Assembly: GCF_036178845.1 (NCBI RefSeq)
Contig: NZ_CP108070.1
Coordinates: forward strand, 7,998,001 to 8,062,000
DNA length: 64,000 nt
From: Streptomyces sp. NBC_00271
GTDB lineage: Bacteria; Actinomycetota; Actinomycetes; Streptomycetales; Streptomycetaceae
Direction: 5' to 3'
Both the position numbers and the translations under genes were made by a program. The notes below the pieces were generated by a model. That model was not told the origin of the DNA, searched no databases, and saw only the letters and a list, made by a program, of their open reading frames with translations. Shown here piece by piece: positions 8,115-16,956 of the stretch. Each line of letters begins with the position of its first letter. Positions within the stretch are counted from its first letter, which is position 1.

Positions 8115-8690
8115 CTAGCGCAGACGTGCCATGAGTGCGTGCTCGACCAGCGTGATGAGCGCGCTCTTCGCGTCCGCACGGTGCCGGGCGTCCGTCGTGA
8201 TGATCGGGGCGTCCGGTCCGATCTGGAGCGCCTCGCGCACCTCTTCGGGGTTGTAGGGCTGATGTCCGTCGAAGCCGTTGAGGGCGATGACGAACGGCAG
8301 GCCGCTGTTCTCGAAGTAGTCGACCGCGGGGAAGCAGTCGGCGAGACGGCGGGTGTCGACCAGGACGACGGCACCGATGGCGCCGCGGACCAGGTCGTCC
8401 CACATGAACCAGAAGCGGTCCTGACCCGGCGTACCGAAGAGGTACAGGATCAGGTCCTGGTCCAGGGTGATGCGGCCGAAGTCCATGGCGACGGTGGTCG
8501 TCGTCTTGTCTCCGGTGTGGGTGAGGTCGTCGATGCCGGCCGACGCGGACGTCATGACGGCCTCGGTGCGCAGCGGGTTGATCTCCGAGACGGCGCCGAC
8601 GAACGTGGTCTTGCCCACGCCGAATCCGCCCGCCACCACGATCTTCGCGGAGGTGGTCGTACGACCTCCGTCAGAGCTTGCGAAGTCCAC
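8115..8690 (-). CDS. cvnD1: Conservon Ras/Arf-like GTPase CvnD
   Basis: This 191-residue GTPase differs at only a few positions from the one at 2869-3450. The P-loop GGFGVGKTTF, GTPGQDRFWFMWDD and NGFD segments are all present. The GTG start overlaps the end of cvnC1 by 20 nt, exactly as in the other conservon. The strong protein identity within an otherwise diverged operon pair suggests purifying selection or gene conversion on cvnD. Confidence 0.93.
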   Translation of the reverse strand: MDFASSDGGRTTTSAKIVVAGGFGVGKTTFVGAVSEINPLRTEAVMTSASAGIDDLTHTGDKTTTTVAMDFGRITLDQDLILYLFGTPGQDRFWFMWDDLVRGAIGAVVLVDTRRLADCFPAVDYFENSGLPFVIALNGFDGHQPYNPEEVREALQIGPDAPIITTDARHRADAKSALITLVEHALMARLR

Positions 8691-9069
8691 TGAGCACCCT
8701 TTCGAGCAAAGTCACGTCCGGCGCGCCGCCGTTGTTCTCATCGCCGCCAGGCTGGTGAATGGCGACGAGTCCGGCCTCCGCGAGGTCCGCGACGAGGATC
8801 CTGGCCACACCGAGCGGCATGGACAGGAGGGCCGACACCTCGGCCACCGACTTGACCTCACGGCAAAGGTGGCAGATCCGCTGGTGCTCGGGGAGCAGCC
8901 CCATCAACTGCGCGGGGTCGGCCGTAGTGCTGATCAGTGCCTCGATGGCGAGTTGGTACCGCGGCCGGGTCCGGCCGCCGGTCATCGCGTACGGACGTAC
9001 CAGCGGCTGGTCGCCCTCGTCCCCGTACGGCTGTGCGTACGGATCATGAGAGGCGGTGGGCGGGGTCAT
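8671..9069 (-). CDS. cvnC1: Conservon DUF742 protein CvnC, short form
   Basis: This 132-residue DUF742 protein begins with only a short Pro/Tyr-rich stretch before LVRPYAMTGGRTRPRYQLAI. The winged-helix-like core (ICHLCREVKSVAEVSALLSM, then PLGVARILVADLAEAGLV) and the C-terminal VTLLERVLSGLRKL match the paralogue. The ATG at 9069 has a GGAGG site. The 111-nt gap to cvnB1 contains no gene. Confidence 0.92.
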   Translation of the reverse strand: MTPPTASHDPYAQPYGDEGDQPLVRPYAMTGGRTRPRYQLAIEALISTTADPAQLMGLLPEHQRICHLCREVKSVAEVSALLSMPLGVARILVADLAEAGLVAIHQPGGDENNGGAPDVTLLERVLSGLRKL

Positions 9070-9180
9070 GAATCCTCCGGGCGGGACAGCAAGTCGGTCA
9101 TTCGTGCCGTCTGTTGGGGCCGGTGGGGGGATTGTGGCGGCCGGACGGTGATTTCGTGCAGTCTCTAGAACCAGGGCCCT

Positions 9181-9603
9181 TTAGTGGAGCAGACTTCCCT
9201 GGAGTTCAGCGCGCAGGTCCGGCGTGAGTACGGCACCCGCCCGATCGACGAGCAGCGCCATCTCGTAGCCGACAAGGCCGATGTCGCACTCCGGGTGGGA
9301 GAGGACCGCCAAGGACGAGCCGTCCGAGACGGACATGAGGAAGAGGAAGCCGCGCTCCATTTCGACGACCGTCTGGGCCACCGTGCCGCCCTCGAAAATC
9401 CGGGAGGCCCCGGCGGTCAACGAGGTCAGACCGGAGGCGACGGCCGCAAGCTGGTCGGCGCGGTCGCGTGGGAATCCTTCGGACATGGCCAGAAGGAGCC
9501 CGTCGGCTGACACGACGACGGTGTGGGACACCCCGGGGGTGTTGTCCACAAAGTTGGTGATCAACCAGTTCAGGTTCTGTGCCGCCTGGCTCATCGGGCT
9601 CAA
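9181..9603 (-). CDS. cvnB1: Conservon Roadblock/LC7 protein CvnB
   Basis: This 140-residue Roadblock/LC7 protein is nearly identical to the one at 4116-4538. The first codon is TTG at 9603, directly abutting the TAG stop of cvnA1. It aligns with the GTG of the paralogue and is preceded by the same AGGAGCG site. The ATG at 9594 is an alternative that would shorten the protein by three residues. The abutting stop and start point to tight translational coupling. Confidence 0.9.
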   Translation of the reverse strand: MSPMSQAAQNLNWLITNFVDNTPGVSHTVVVSADGLLLAMSEGFPRDRADQLAAVASGLTSLTAGASRIFEGGTVAQTVVEMERGFLFLMSVSDGSSLAVLSHPECDIGLVGYEMALLVDRAGAVLTPDLRAELQGSLLH

Positions 9604-12600
9604 CTAACGCTCCTGCTGGTGAGTGGGGCTGGGGAAGCTGCCGGTCTGGCCGGTACCGGCCTGTCGACCCTGCTGAATGCCCCTACGGAGATTGGTCAGC
9701 CGGCCGCGTACGTCATCAGGCGCACGGGAGACCTGCGGACCAGTTTGGTGCTGTTGCTGCTGTGCCGTACCCGCGACGAGGTTGGCTCGCGGGACGCGGC
9801 GCGGCAGGCCTGAGGTGGTGACCCCGCCCGCCGACGGTTGACGGACGCGTTCTGCCTGCCGGACGAGGTCGTCGTTCGGCGAGGTGCGCCAGTTGGCGGA
9901 AGCCGGTGCGGCGGCCGGCCGTTGCGGTGGTGCTGTGGGGGTCTGTGGCGGCTGCTGCTGCGAGGGCTGCGAGCCGTTGGTGTGGACGCCGTTGTTCTGG
10001 GCGCCGTTGTGAGCTCCGTTGGGGGAGCCGTTCTGGGAGCCGTTCGCCTGACCGTGGAACCAGTTGGTCTCCAGCGTGTCGTACAGCGGCGTACGTCCGT
10101 CACCGGGTCCCGTCGCCGGCGGCAGCGCCTCGGGCTCCTGCGGACGCGTGGGCCGCTGCTGCGGGGGCGCCGGGCGCTCGAACTGGCCGGTGGACGAGGG
10201 GTCCTGGCGGTTGCCGTAGCCGGGCGTCGCGAACTGGCCGGTCGACGAGGGGTCCTGGCCGTTGCCGTAACCCGGCCGAGCGAACTGGCCGGTGGACGAC
10301 GGGTCCTGGGAGGCGCCGTAGCCGGGCGTGGCGAACTGGCCCGTGGACGAGGGGTCCGAGGAGGCGCCGTAGCCCGGGGTGGCGAACTGGCCCGTGGTGG
10401 ACGGGTTCGGGGCGGCCGGAGCCGTGCCCGAGGAGCCGTACACGTCGGGGCGGACGAACTGACCGTTGTTCTGCCCGTTGTTCTGCGGCGCGTTCATGCC
10501 GGGGCGCGGGGCGTCGAAGTCGGGACGGGGGAACCCCGAGGTGGCCGCGGGACCCTGGCGGTCGTCGATCCGCGGCATCTCCGAGGTCGCGGCCGGGTCC
10601 TGCCGGTCGTCGATCCGGGGCATGCGCGAAGTGGAGTCGGGTTCCTCGTGACCGCGCGGGGTGTCGAGGGACGCGCGCGGCACCGGCGGCTGCGCGTTGT
10701 CGTCGCTCCAGCTCGGCCGGGACTGCTGCGGGCTGCCACCGGGCAGCTCGGCACGCGGACCACCACGTCCGGGCAGCTGCGGCCTGCGGCGGCCGCCGCC
10801 CTTGTTGCCCGCGGGCTGCTGCGGAGGAGCGGCCGCGGGGCCGCTGTTGTCACCGAAGTCGAAGCCCTGGGAGGCACCGGTTCCGGCAGCCTGCAGGCCC
10901 TGCGGGCTCTGCCCGAAGGCGCCCGCACCGGCCGGGGCCGGCCTGCCCTGGTTGCCGGGACCCTGCGGTCCACGCGCCCCACCCGGGGCACCCGGGCGAC
11001 CGCCCTGGTTGCTGCCGGGGAGCGCGGCCCGCGGACCCTGACCGGCGCCGACCTGTCCGCGCTGCGGCTGGGCACCGAGGAGACCGCCACCGGCGGCGGG
11101 GGCACCCGCCCCGAGGGACGGACCGCCGCCCTGGCCGCCGCGGCGGGCCGCCGCGACACCGGCCGAGGCCTGTGCGGCGACCGGACCACCGGAACCACCG
11201 GGACCCGGCTTGCCCGGCGCCTTCTTGCCGCCCTGGGCGACGTCGACGGGGAGCATGACGAGCGCGGTGGTGCCACCGGAGTCGGACGGACGCAGCTGGA
11301 TGCGGATGCCGTGCCGCTGCGACAGACGACCGACCACGAACAGACCCATGCGGCGGGAGACGGAGACGTCCACGGTGGGCGGCGAGGCGAGCCGCTCGTT
11401 GATCGCGGCCAGGTCCTCGGGGGAGAGGCCGATACCGGTGTCGTGGATCTCGATCAGCACGCGGCCGTCGGGCAGCGCGTGACCGGTGACCTTGACCTTG
11501 GTCTGCGGGGAGGAGAACGAGGTGGCGTTCTCGAGGAGCTCGGCGAGCAGGTGCACGAGGTCGTTGACGACTCGGCCGGCGACCTGCGTCGTCGGGACCG
11601 AGGCCAGCTCGATGCGCTCGTACTGCTCCACCTCGGAGGCGGCGGCGCGGAGCACGTCGACCAGCGGGACCGGGCGGGTCCAGCGGCGGCCGGGCTCTTC
11701 ACCGGCGAGAACGAGGAGGTTCTCACCGTTACGGCGCATGCGGGTCGCGAGGTGGTCGAGCTTGAAGAGGGAGGACAGCTGGTCCGGGTCGGCCTCGCGG
11801 GACTCCAGCTCGGAGATGAGCGAGAGCTGACGCTGGATGAGGCCCTGGGAGCGGCGCGAGAGGTTGGTGAACATCGCGTTGACGTTGCCTCGCAGGAGGG
11901 CCTGCTCGGCGGCCAGTCGTACGGCCTCGCGGTGCACGTCGTCGAAGGCCGCGGCCACCTGGCCGATCTCGTCCCGGGAGTGCACACCGACGGACTCGAC
12001 GGAGGTGTCGACGTCCTGCGGGTCGGACTCGGAGAGCTGCTTGACCAGCTCGGGCAGACGGTCCTGGGCGACCTTGGTCGCGGTGTCCTGGAGCCGGCGC
12101 AGCGAGCGGATCATGGAGCGGGCCACGACGAAGGCGCCGACCAGCGAGACGCCGAGGACCAGCAGGATCAGCGCACCGGAGATGATCGCTTCCTGCTGGG
12201 AGGCGTTCTTCAGCTCACGGGCCTTCTGCTCCATCTGGTTGAGCAGCGTCAGCTCGATCTTCGACATCTGCTCGATCTTGGCCGTGTCGTCGTCGACCCA
12301 GTCCTTGTACGAGCGCTTGTCCTGGGTGTTCAGACCGCCCGTCGAGCCGAGTACGCGGTTGGAGTACGCGTCGGCGGCCTGGATCGTCGGGTTGCCCTGG
12401 TCGATCGGCTTGGTGAGGTCTTCCGCTCCGGAGCCGTAGATGCTCGCGAAGCTGGTGCGCTCGGAGGCCTCACTGTCCTGCGCGGAGTTCGCGTACAGCC
12501 GGTCGTTCTCGGAGAGCTGGCCGAAGGTGGTGTTGCTCGCGGGCAGCGCGGCGGCGATGACGGCGCGCTGGACGGAGGCGTACTCCTTGGCGGAGGAGAA

Positions 12601-13353
12601 GGCCGACAGGGCGCGGGTGCGCGAGATCATCTCCGGGTTGCTGGTCGCCTCGGCCATGTCCTGGGAGAGGCCGATCAGCTGAGTGATGAGGCGGTGGTAC
12701 CCGTCGACCGTCTGCGAGGAGTTCTTGGCGTCGCTGTAAGCGCCGTTGCGGATGGTGCTCAGCTTGTTCAGCTCGCCCGCGATGGCCACGAGGCTGTCAC
12801 GGACACCGGTGAGCTGCCCGTTCGCGCTGGCGGTGTCGATCTCCTGCGTGCCCTGGATGAACTGCTGCTTGGCGACGTCCGTCGCGTCGCGGACGCCCTT
12901 GACCGTGATGTCGTTGGGCTTCGCGCCGTGCGCGAGCGGGCCGGCCGACTGGTCGCGCTCCTTCTGGAGCGCGGCGGCGAGCTCGGTCGCCTGCTGGGTC
13001 ATGTCGGTCAGCAGCTTCATGTTGTCGAGCTGCTGGATGTCGTCCATCGACTGGTTGATGCGCAGGGCACCCAGGGTGGTCGCGGCGACCACCGGGAGCG
13101 CGAGCAGCGACACCAGACGCGTGGAGATGCGCCAGTTGCGCAGAGCTATTCGGGAGCCGGGGCCGGGGGGACCCTTCGGCTTCGCGGGTGGTTGATCGGG
13201 AGCCGTCGCGCCGGGGCGCGCGGAGCGCTCACCGCCGCCGAGTTCTGATTGTCCCGGGCTCTGGGCGTGCTGGGGCGAGGAACCGCGGTCGGTCCCGCCG
13301 TGCGGCTCCGGCTCCGCCGAAGCGCTGCCATCCCTCTTGAAACGTCCCTGCAC
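9604..13353 (-). CDS. cvnA1: Conservon sensor histidine-kinase-like protein CvnA
   Basis: This 1249-residue CvnA has an N-terminal Gly/Pro/Ser arm (about 65 residues) and membrane helix LVSLLALPVVAATTLGAL. A long extracellular helical sensor region follows, then a second helix (ISGALILLVLGVSLVGAFVV), a HAMP-like segment and a GHKL ATPase domain (LLAELLENATSFSSP, EIHDTGIGL, GLFVVGRL). The C-terminal region of more than 500 residues is low in complexity, with Gly/Pro/Gln repeats including a 17-residue tandem unit. The GTG at 13353 is the start. It heads the distal conservon and probably shares its 598-bp upstream region with the divergent peptide gene at 13952. Confidence 0.93.
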   Translation of the reverse strand: MQGRFKRDGSASAEPEPHGGTDRGSSPQHAQSPGQSELGGGERSARPGATAPDQPPAKPKGPPGPGSRIALRNWRISTRLVSLLALPVVAATTLGALRINQSMDDIQQLDNMKLLTDMTQQATELAAALQKERDQSAGPLAHGAKPNDITVKGVRDATDVAKQQFIQGTQEIDTASANGQLTGVRDSLVAIAGELNKLSTIRNGAYSDAKNSSQTVDGYHRLITQLIGLSQDMAEATSNPEMISRTRALSAFSSAKEYASVQRAVIAAALPASNTTFGQLSENDRLYANSAQDSEASERTSFASIYGSGAEDLTKPIDQGNPTIQAADAYSNRVLGSTGGLNTQDKRSYKDWVDDDTAKIEQMSKIELTLLNQMEQKARELKNASQQEAIISGALILLVLGVSLVGAFVVARSMIRSLRRLQDTATKVAQDRLPELVKQLSESDPQDVDTSVESVGVHSRDEIGQVAAAFDDVHREAVRLAAEQALLRGNVNAMFTNLSRRSQGLIQRQLSLISELESREADPDQLSSLFKLDHLATRMRRNGENLLVLAGEEPGRRWTRPVPLVDVLRAAASEVEQYERIELASVPTTQVAGRVVNDLVHLLAELLENATSFSSPQTKVKVTGHALPDGRVLIEIHDTGIGLSPEDLAAINERLASPPTVDVSVSRRMGLFVVGRLSQRHGIRIQLRPSDSGGTTALVMLPVDVAQGGKKAPGKPGPGGSGGPVAAQASAGVAAARRGGQGGGPSLGAGAPAAGGGLLGAQPQRGQVGAGQGPRAALPGSNQGGRPGAPGGARGPQGPGNQGRPAPAGAGAFGQSPQGLQAAGTGASQGFDFGDNSGPAAAPPQQPAGNKGGGRRRPQLPGRGGPRAELPGGSPQQSRPSWSDDNAQPPVPRASLDTPRGHEEPDSTSRMPRIDDRQDPAATSEMPRIDDRQGPAATSGFPRPDFDAPRPGMNAPQNNGQNNGQFVRPDVYGSSGTAPAAPNPSTTGQFATPGYGASSDPSSTGQFATPGYGASQDPSSTGQFARPGYGNGQDPSSTGQFATPGYGNRQDPSSTGQFERPAPPQQRPTRPQEPEALPPATGPGDGRTPLYDTLETNWFHGQANGSQNGSPNGAHNGAQNNGVHTNGSQPSQQQPPQTPTAPPQRPAAAPASANWRTSPNDDLVRQAERVRQPSAGGVTTSGLPRRVPRANLVAGTAQQQQHQTGPQVSRAPDDVRGRLTNLRRGIQQGRQAGTGQTGSFPSPTHQQER
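10180..10400 (-). repeat. 51-bp tandem repeat inside cvnA1
   Basis: The string GAACTGGCC recurs at exact 51-bp steps (10180, 10231, 10282, 10333, 10384). This encodes a 17-residue unit of the form DPSSTGQFATPGYGxxQ in the disordered tail. Four units are well conserved and the fifth fades. The period is a multiple of three, so copy-number change would keep the frame. Confidence 0.92.
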
Positions 13354-13596
13354 TAGCGTCGCAACCTCTGGACCAGGCGCCCCTCCGCGGAAACGGCGGG
13401 ACGGTGTCGGCGTCGTTCAGGGGCGCAGATACGCCCCCAGGTGTGGTCGTGAGTGACCGGCGCTGCTCCCCCTTCCCGCCGCCACCCGGCGCTGAGTCGC
13501 GCCCCCTGTGCGCCGGTTGGATCCCGCGGCGGTCCGTGGAATTCCAGCACAGTGCAGGATCTCCAACAAGGCCCGTGTACCAGGCTGTGACCACCG

Positions 13597-13609
13597 TGAC
13601 ACCTTGTGA
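13597..13609. promoter_or_regulatory. BldD-box-like palindrome in the cvnA1/peptide intergenic region
   Basis: TGAC-ACCTT-GTGA fits the TNAC-N5-GTNA arms of the BldD operator, though its centre differs from the published consensus. An adjacent TGACCACCGTGA (13587-13598) repeats the half-sites with 4-nt spacing. The region 13354-13951 contains no other gene and probably holds promoters for both divergent genes. Confidence 0.3.
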
Positions 13610-13951
13610 GGGATGCGTTACGAGACGTAGAAAGTGATCTCGTACATAAGGGGCGTATGCCTACGAGCCATGGGTGCGCGAGGGGTGTCCCAGTCGCGAT
13701 GATCAGGAGCGGAATGTTCGGTTCAGTAGAGCAATGTCCGTTTCGTCGCGGCGAGTTGGCGGCCTGAATTGACCGGTTTGCCTGCTGGTAAGTGAGCAAA
13801 CTCACATGGCGATCATGAGGTCTTCACGGCTCCGACCGGGAATTGCATGTTTAGCCTGACGCTTTACAGGGATGGCAAATCCGACAACCCGTGCCGACCA
13901 GGCGGTCCTTGACCTCCCGCGGCGCCCACCACGACGAGGTCTGGATCAACA

Positions 13952-14140
13952 GTGAAGACGACGATGATGTTCCGCAACATAGCCAACCCGCGACGCACCA
14001 CGCTGGCGCACCTCGAGGACGCCGACGCGCTGCAGACGCCGGAGCAGCCGGAGCACTCGGTCGACCTCCCCACCCAGACCGCCAACCCCCGCCGCACCAT
14101 CCTGATGGAAGCCCCGGTCACGGCCGCCGTCGCCGAGTAG
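13952..14140 (+). CDS. Small protein with duplicated ANPRRT motif, unknown function
   Basis: This 62-codon gene has typical Streptomyces codon use (almost every codon from 13985 ends in G or C), so it looks real. The product is acidic in the middle and carries the motif ANPRRTTL at residues 11-18 and ANPRRTIL at 44-51, separated by a Pro/Glu-rich stretch. There is no Cys, membrane helix or classic signal peptide. The two motif copies use different codons, which argues for selection on the protein. GTG 13952 has GGAT or GAGG upstream; ATG at 13964 or 13967 are alternatives. It is transcribed away from the cvnA1 operon. I do not recognise a family; a signalling peptide or RiPP-like precursor is only a possibility. 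Confidence 0.65.
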   Translation: MKTTMMFRNIANPRRTTLAHLEDADALQTPEQPEHSVDLPTQTANPRRTILMEAPVTAAVAE

Positions 14141-14159
14141 TACGCACGCGGAGCGCCGC

Positions 14160-14460
14160 CGACTCACCGCGGCGGGGGTCGGCCGCCGCGCATGGCCGAG
14201 GGCCGCGCGACGCAGGCGGCTGAGGGGCCGCCCGGCGTCGACGGCCGGCGGACGGCACGCATGGTCGACGGTCGCCCCGCACACCTGGTCGGCGGCCGAC
14301 CGCCACCTACGACCGATGGCCGGCGGGGCATGTGGATGACGGCCCCCCGGCGCTGGTGGCCGACGGCGGCCCCACACGGCGGACAGCCAACCGCCACACA
14401 CGACGGACAGCCGCCCGGCGCACACGGCTTGCGGCCCACCGGCGGATATACGCGAGGCTC
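14160..14460. repeat. GC-rich degenerate repeat region
   Basis: The stretch between the small gene and the FAH-family gene is filled with variants of GACGGCCGGCGG and GACGGACAGCC. Frames through it give runs such as VDGRRTARMVDGRP, but they lack a ribosome-binding site and normal codon bias, so I call no gene. A hairpin CTGGAG/CTCCAG (14481-14499) sits at its right edge in the leader of the next gene. Confidence 0.5.
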
Positions 14461-14527
14461 GCCCTCCTCCCCGCGTTAGCCTGGAGCGTCAGACTCCAGC
14501 CAGCTCAGTGAGGGGCGCAAGGATCCC

Positions 14528-15316
14528 GTGCGCATCGCCAGGTTCTCCATCGACGGCAACGTCGCTTTCGGCGCGGTCGAGGGCGACAAGCCGGACGAGC
14601 TCGTCCTCGACATCATCAAGGGCATTCCGTTCGCGGACTTCGAGCTCTCCGGTACGAAGGTCCCGCTGAGCAAGGTGCGGCTGCTGCCGCCGGTGCTCCC
14701 CAACAAGGTCGTGGCCTTCGGCCGCAACTACGCGGAGCACGCGAAGGAACTCGGCAACGAGGTGCCCGACGCCCCCTTCGCCTTCTTCAAACCGTCGACC
14801 TCGGTGATCGGCCCCGGCGACGAGATCCAGTACCCCTCCTTCTCCAGCGAGCTGCACCACGAGGCCGAGCTCGCCGTGGTCATCGGCCGCATGTGCCGCG
14901 AGGTCCCGCGCGAGCGCGTCAAGGACGTCATCCTCGGTTACACCTGCGCCAACGACGTCACCGCGCGTGACGTCCAGAAGCGCGAGAAGCAGTGGGCCCG
15001 GGCCAAGGGCTTCGACAACTCCTGCCCGCTCGGCCCCTGGGTGGAGACGGACCTCGACCTCGCCGCGATCGCCGAGGGCATCACGATCCAGTGCACGGTG
15101 AACGGCGCCCAGCGCCAGCTCGGCCGCACCAGCGAGATGATCCACTCCGTCGAGGACCTGATCGTCAACATCACCGAGGCCATGACGCTGCTCCCCGGCG
15201 ACGTGATCCTCACCGGCACCCCGGCTGGGGTCGGCCCCCTGAACGTCGGCGACGAGGTCGCCGTCACCATCGAAGGCATCGGCACTCTCACCAACAAGGT
15301 GATCAAGCGTGGCTAA
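14528..15316 (+). CDS. Fumarylacetoacetate hydrolase (FAH) family protein
   Basis: This 262-residue member of the FAH/HpaG fold family has [20 protein letters not shown], the metal-site region [14 protein letters not shown] and [14 protein letters not shown]. The C-terminal [15 protein letters not shown] is also diagnostic. These enzymes bind Mg or Mn and cleave or decarboxylate acylpyruvates and related 2-keto acids; the exact substrate cannot be read from sequence. GTG 14528 follows AAGGA at 5 nt. The end overlaps gltX by 8 nt, so the two are co-translated, a linkage typical of Streptomyces. Confidence 0.9.
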   Translation: MRIARFSIDGNVAFGAVEGDKPDELVLDIIKGIPFADFELSGTKVPLSKVRLLPPVLPNKVVAFGRNYAEHAKELGNEVPDAPFAFFKPSTSVIGPGDEIQYPSFSSELHHEAELAVVIGRMCREVPRERVKDVILGYTCANDVTARDVQKREKQWARAKGFDNSCPLGPWVETDLDLAAIAEGITIQCTVNGAQRQLGRTSEMIHSVEDLIVNITEAMTLLPGDVILTGTPAGVGPLNVGDEVAVTIEGIGTLTNKVIKRG

Positions 15317-16784
15317 CGCGAACGTCCGCGTACGTTTCTGTCCGTCCCCGACCGGCAACCCCCACGTGGGCCTGGTCCGCACCGCCCTGTTCAACTGGGC
15401 GTTCGCCCGGCACAACGAAGGCACCCTGGTCTTCCGCATCGAGGACACCGACGCGGCCCGCGACTCCGAGGAGTCGTACGACCAGCTGCTCGACTCGATG
15501 CGCTGGCTGGGCTTCGACTGGGACGAGGGCCCCGAGATCGGCGGCCCGCACGCGCCGTACCGCCAGTCGCAGCGCATGGACATCTACAAGGATGTCGCCC
15601 AGAAGCTGCTGGACGCCGGCCACGCGTACCACTGCTACTGCTCCACCGAGGAGCTGGACGCCCGCCGCGAGGCCGCCCGCGCCGCCGGCAAGCCCTCCGG
15701 CTACGACGGCCACTGCCGCGACCTCACCGACGAGCAGAAGGCCGCCTACGTGGCCGAGGGCCGCACGCCCATCGTCCGCTTCCGGATGCCCGACGAGGCG
15801 ATCACCTTCACGGACCTGGTCCGCGGCGAGATCACCTACCTCCCGGAGAACGTTCCGGACTACGGCATCGTCCGGGCGAACGGCGCACCGCTCTACACGC
15901 TGGTCAACCCGGTCGACGACGCCCTGATGGAGATCACCCACGTCCTGCGCGGTGAGGACCTGCTCTCCTCCACCCCGCGGCAGATCGCCCTCTACAAGGC
16001 GCTGATCGAGCTGGGCGTGGCCAAGGAGACCCCCGCCTTCGGCCACCTGCCGTACGTCATGGGCGAGGGCAACAAGAAGCTCTCCAAGCGCGACCCGGAG
16101 TCCTCGCTCAACCTCTACAGGGAGCGCGGTTTCCTCCCCGAGGGCCTGCTGAACTACCTCTCCCTGCTCGGCTGGTCGCTCGCGGCGGACCGCGACATCT
16201 TCTCCATCGACGAGATGGTCGCCGCGTTCGACGTCACGGACGTGAACCCGAACCCGGCCCGCTTCGACCTGAAGAAGTGCGAGGCGATCAACGCCGACCA
16301 CATCCGCCTGCTCGACGTGAAGGACTTCACCGAGCGCTGCGCCCCCTGGCTGCGGGCCCCGTTCGCCCCCTGGGCGCCGGAGGACTTCGACGAGGCGAAG
16401 TGGCAGGCGATCGCCCCGCACGCCCAGTCGCGGATGAAGGTCCTCTCCGAGATCACGGACAACGTCGACTTCCTGTTCCTGCCGGAGCCGGCCGTCGACG
16501 AGGCCTCCTGGACGAAGGCCATGAAGGAGGGCAGCGACGCCCTGCTCCGCACGGCCCGCGAGAAGCTGGACGCCGCCGACTGGTCCTCCCCGGAGTCCCT
16601 CAAGGAGGCCGTCCTGGCCGCCGGTGAGGAGCACGGCCTCAAGCTCGGCAAGGCCCAGGCACCGGTCCGCGTCGCCGTCACCGGCCGCACGGTGGGCCTG
16701 CCGCTCTTCGAGTCCCTGCAGATCCTGGGCAAGGAGAAGACCCTGGCCCGCGTCGACGCCGCACTGGAGCGGCTCGCCGCGTAA
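15309..16784 (+). CDS. gltX: Glutamate--tRNA ligase
   Basis: This 491-residue class I synthetase has the HIGH-like signature [14 protein letters not shown] near residue 12 and the KMSKS-like [11 protein letters not shown] near residue 258. The anticodon-binding all-helical C-terminal domain is complete. It charges tRNA-Glu and, in actinobacteria, mischarges tRNA-Gln for the amidotransferase route. Three Glu and two Gln tRNA genes lie 3.3 kb downstream. The GTG start is within the end of the FAH-family gene. Confidence 0.97.
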   Translation: MANANVRVRFCPSPTGNPHVGLVRTALFNWAFARHNEGTLVFRIEDTDAARDSEESYDQLLDSMRWLGFDWDEGPEIGGPHAPYRQSQRMDIYKDVAQKLLDAGHAYHCYCSTEELDARREAARAAGKPSGYDGHCRDLTDEQKAAYVAEGRTPIVRFRMPDEAITFTDLVRGEITYLPENVPDYGIVRANGAPLYTLVNPVDDALMEITHVLRGEDLLSSTPRQIALYKALIELGVAKETPAFGHLPYVMGEGNKKLSKRDPESSLNLYRERGFLPEGLLNYLSLLGWSLAADRDIFSIDEMVAAFDVTDVNPNPARFDLKKCEAINADHIRLLDVKDFTERCAPWLRAPFAPWAPEDFDEAKWQAIAPHAQSRMKVLSEITDNVDFLFLPEPAVDEASWTKAMKEGSDALLRTAREKLDAADWSSPESLKEAVLAAGEEHGLKLGKAQAPVRVAVTGRTVGLPLFESLQILGKEKTLARVDAALERLAA

Positions 16785-16801
16785 GCACACGGTGTACACA
16801 A

Positions 16802-16836
16802 AGGGGGGCGGTATCCGGTTCGGACGCCGCCCCCCT
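16802..16836 (+). terminator. Terminator of FAH-gltX
   Basis: AGGGGGGCGG (16802-16811) and CCGCCCCCCT (16827-16836) form a perfect 10-bp GC stem with a 15-nt loop, 17 nt after the gltX stop. Confidence 0.8.
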
Positions 16837-16956
16837 GCTGTGCGCCGACCCGTCACCCGGAGTTCACCATTCCTGTCAACTGCCGCTCTGGCAGGGCAGT
16901 TGTATGACCCCCGTGCTCATGATGCGTCTGCGCACCATGTTTCAGGGGAGGGGAAC

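Noticed and set aside
14192..14479. Possible 95-codon gene
   Set aside because: It lies in a degenerate GC-rich repeat, has no ribosome-binding site and lacks codon bias.
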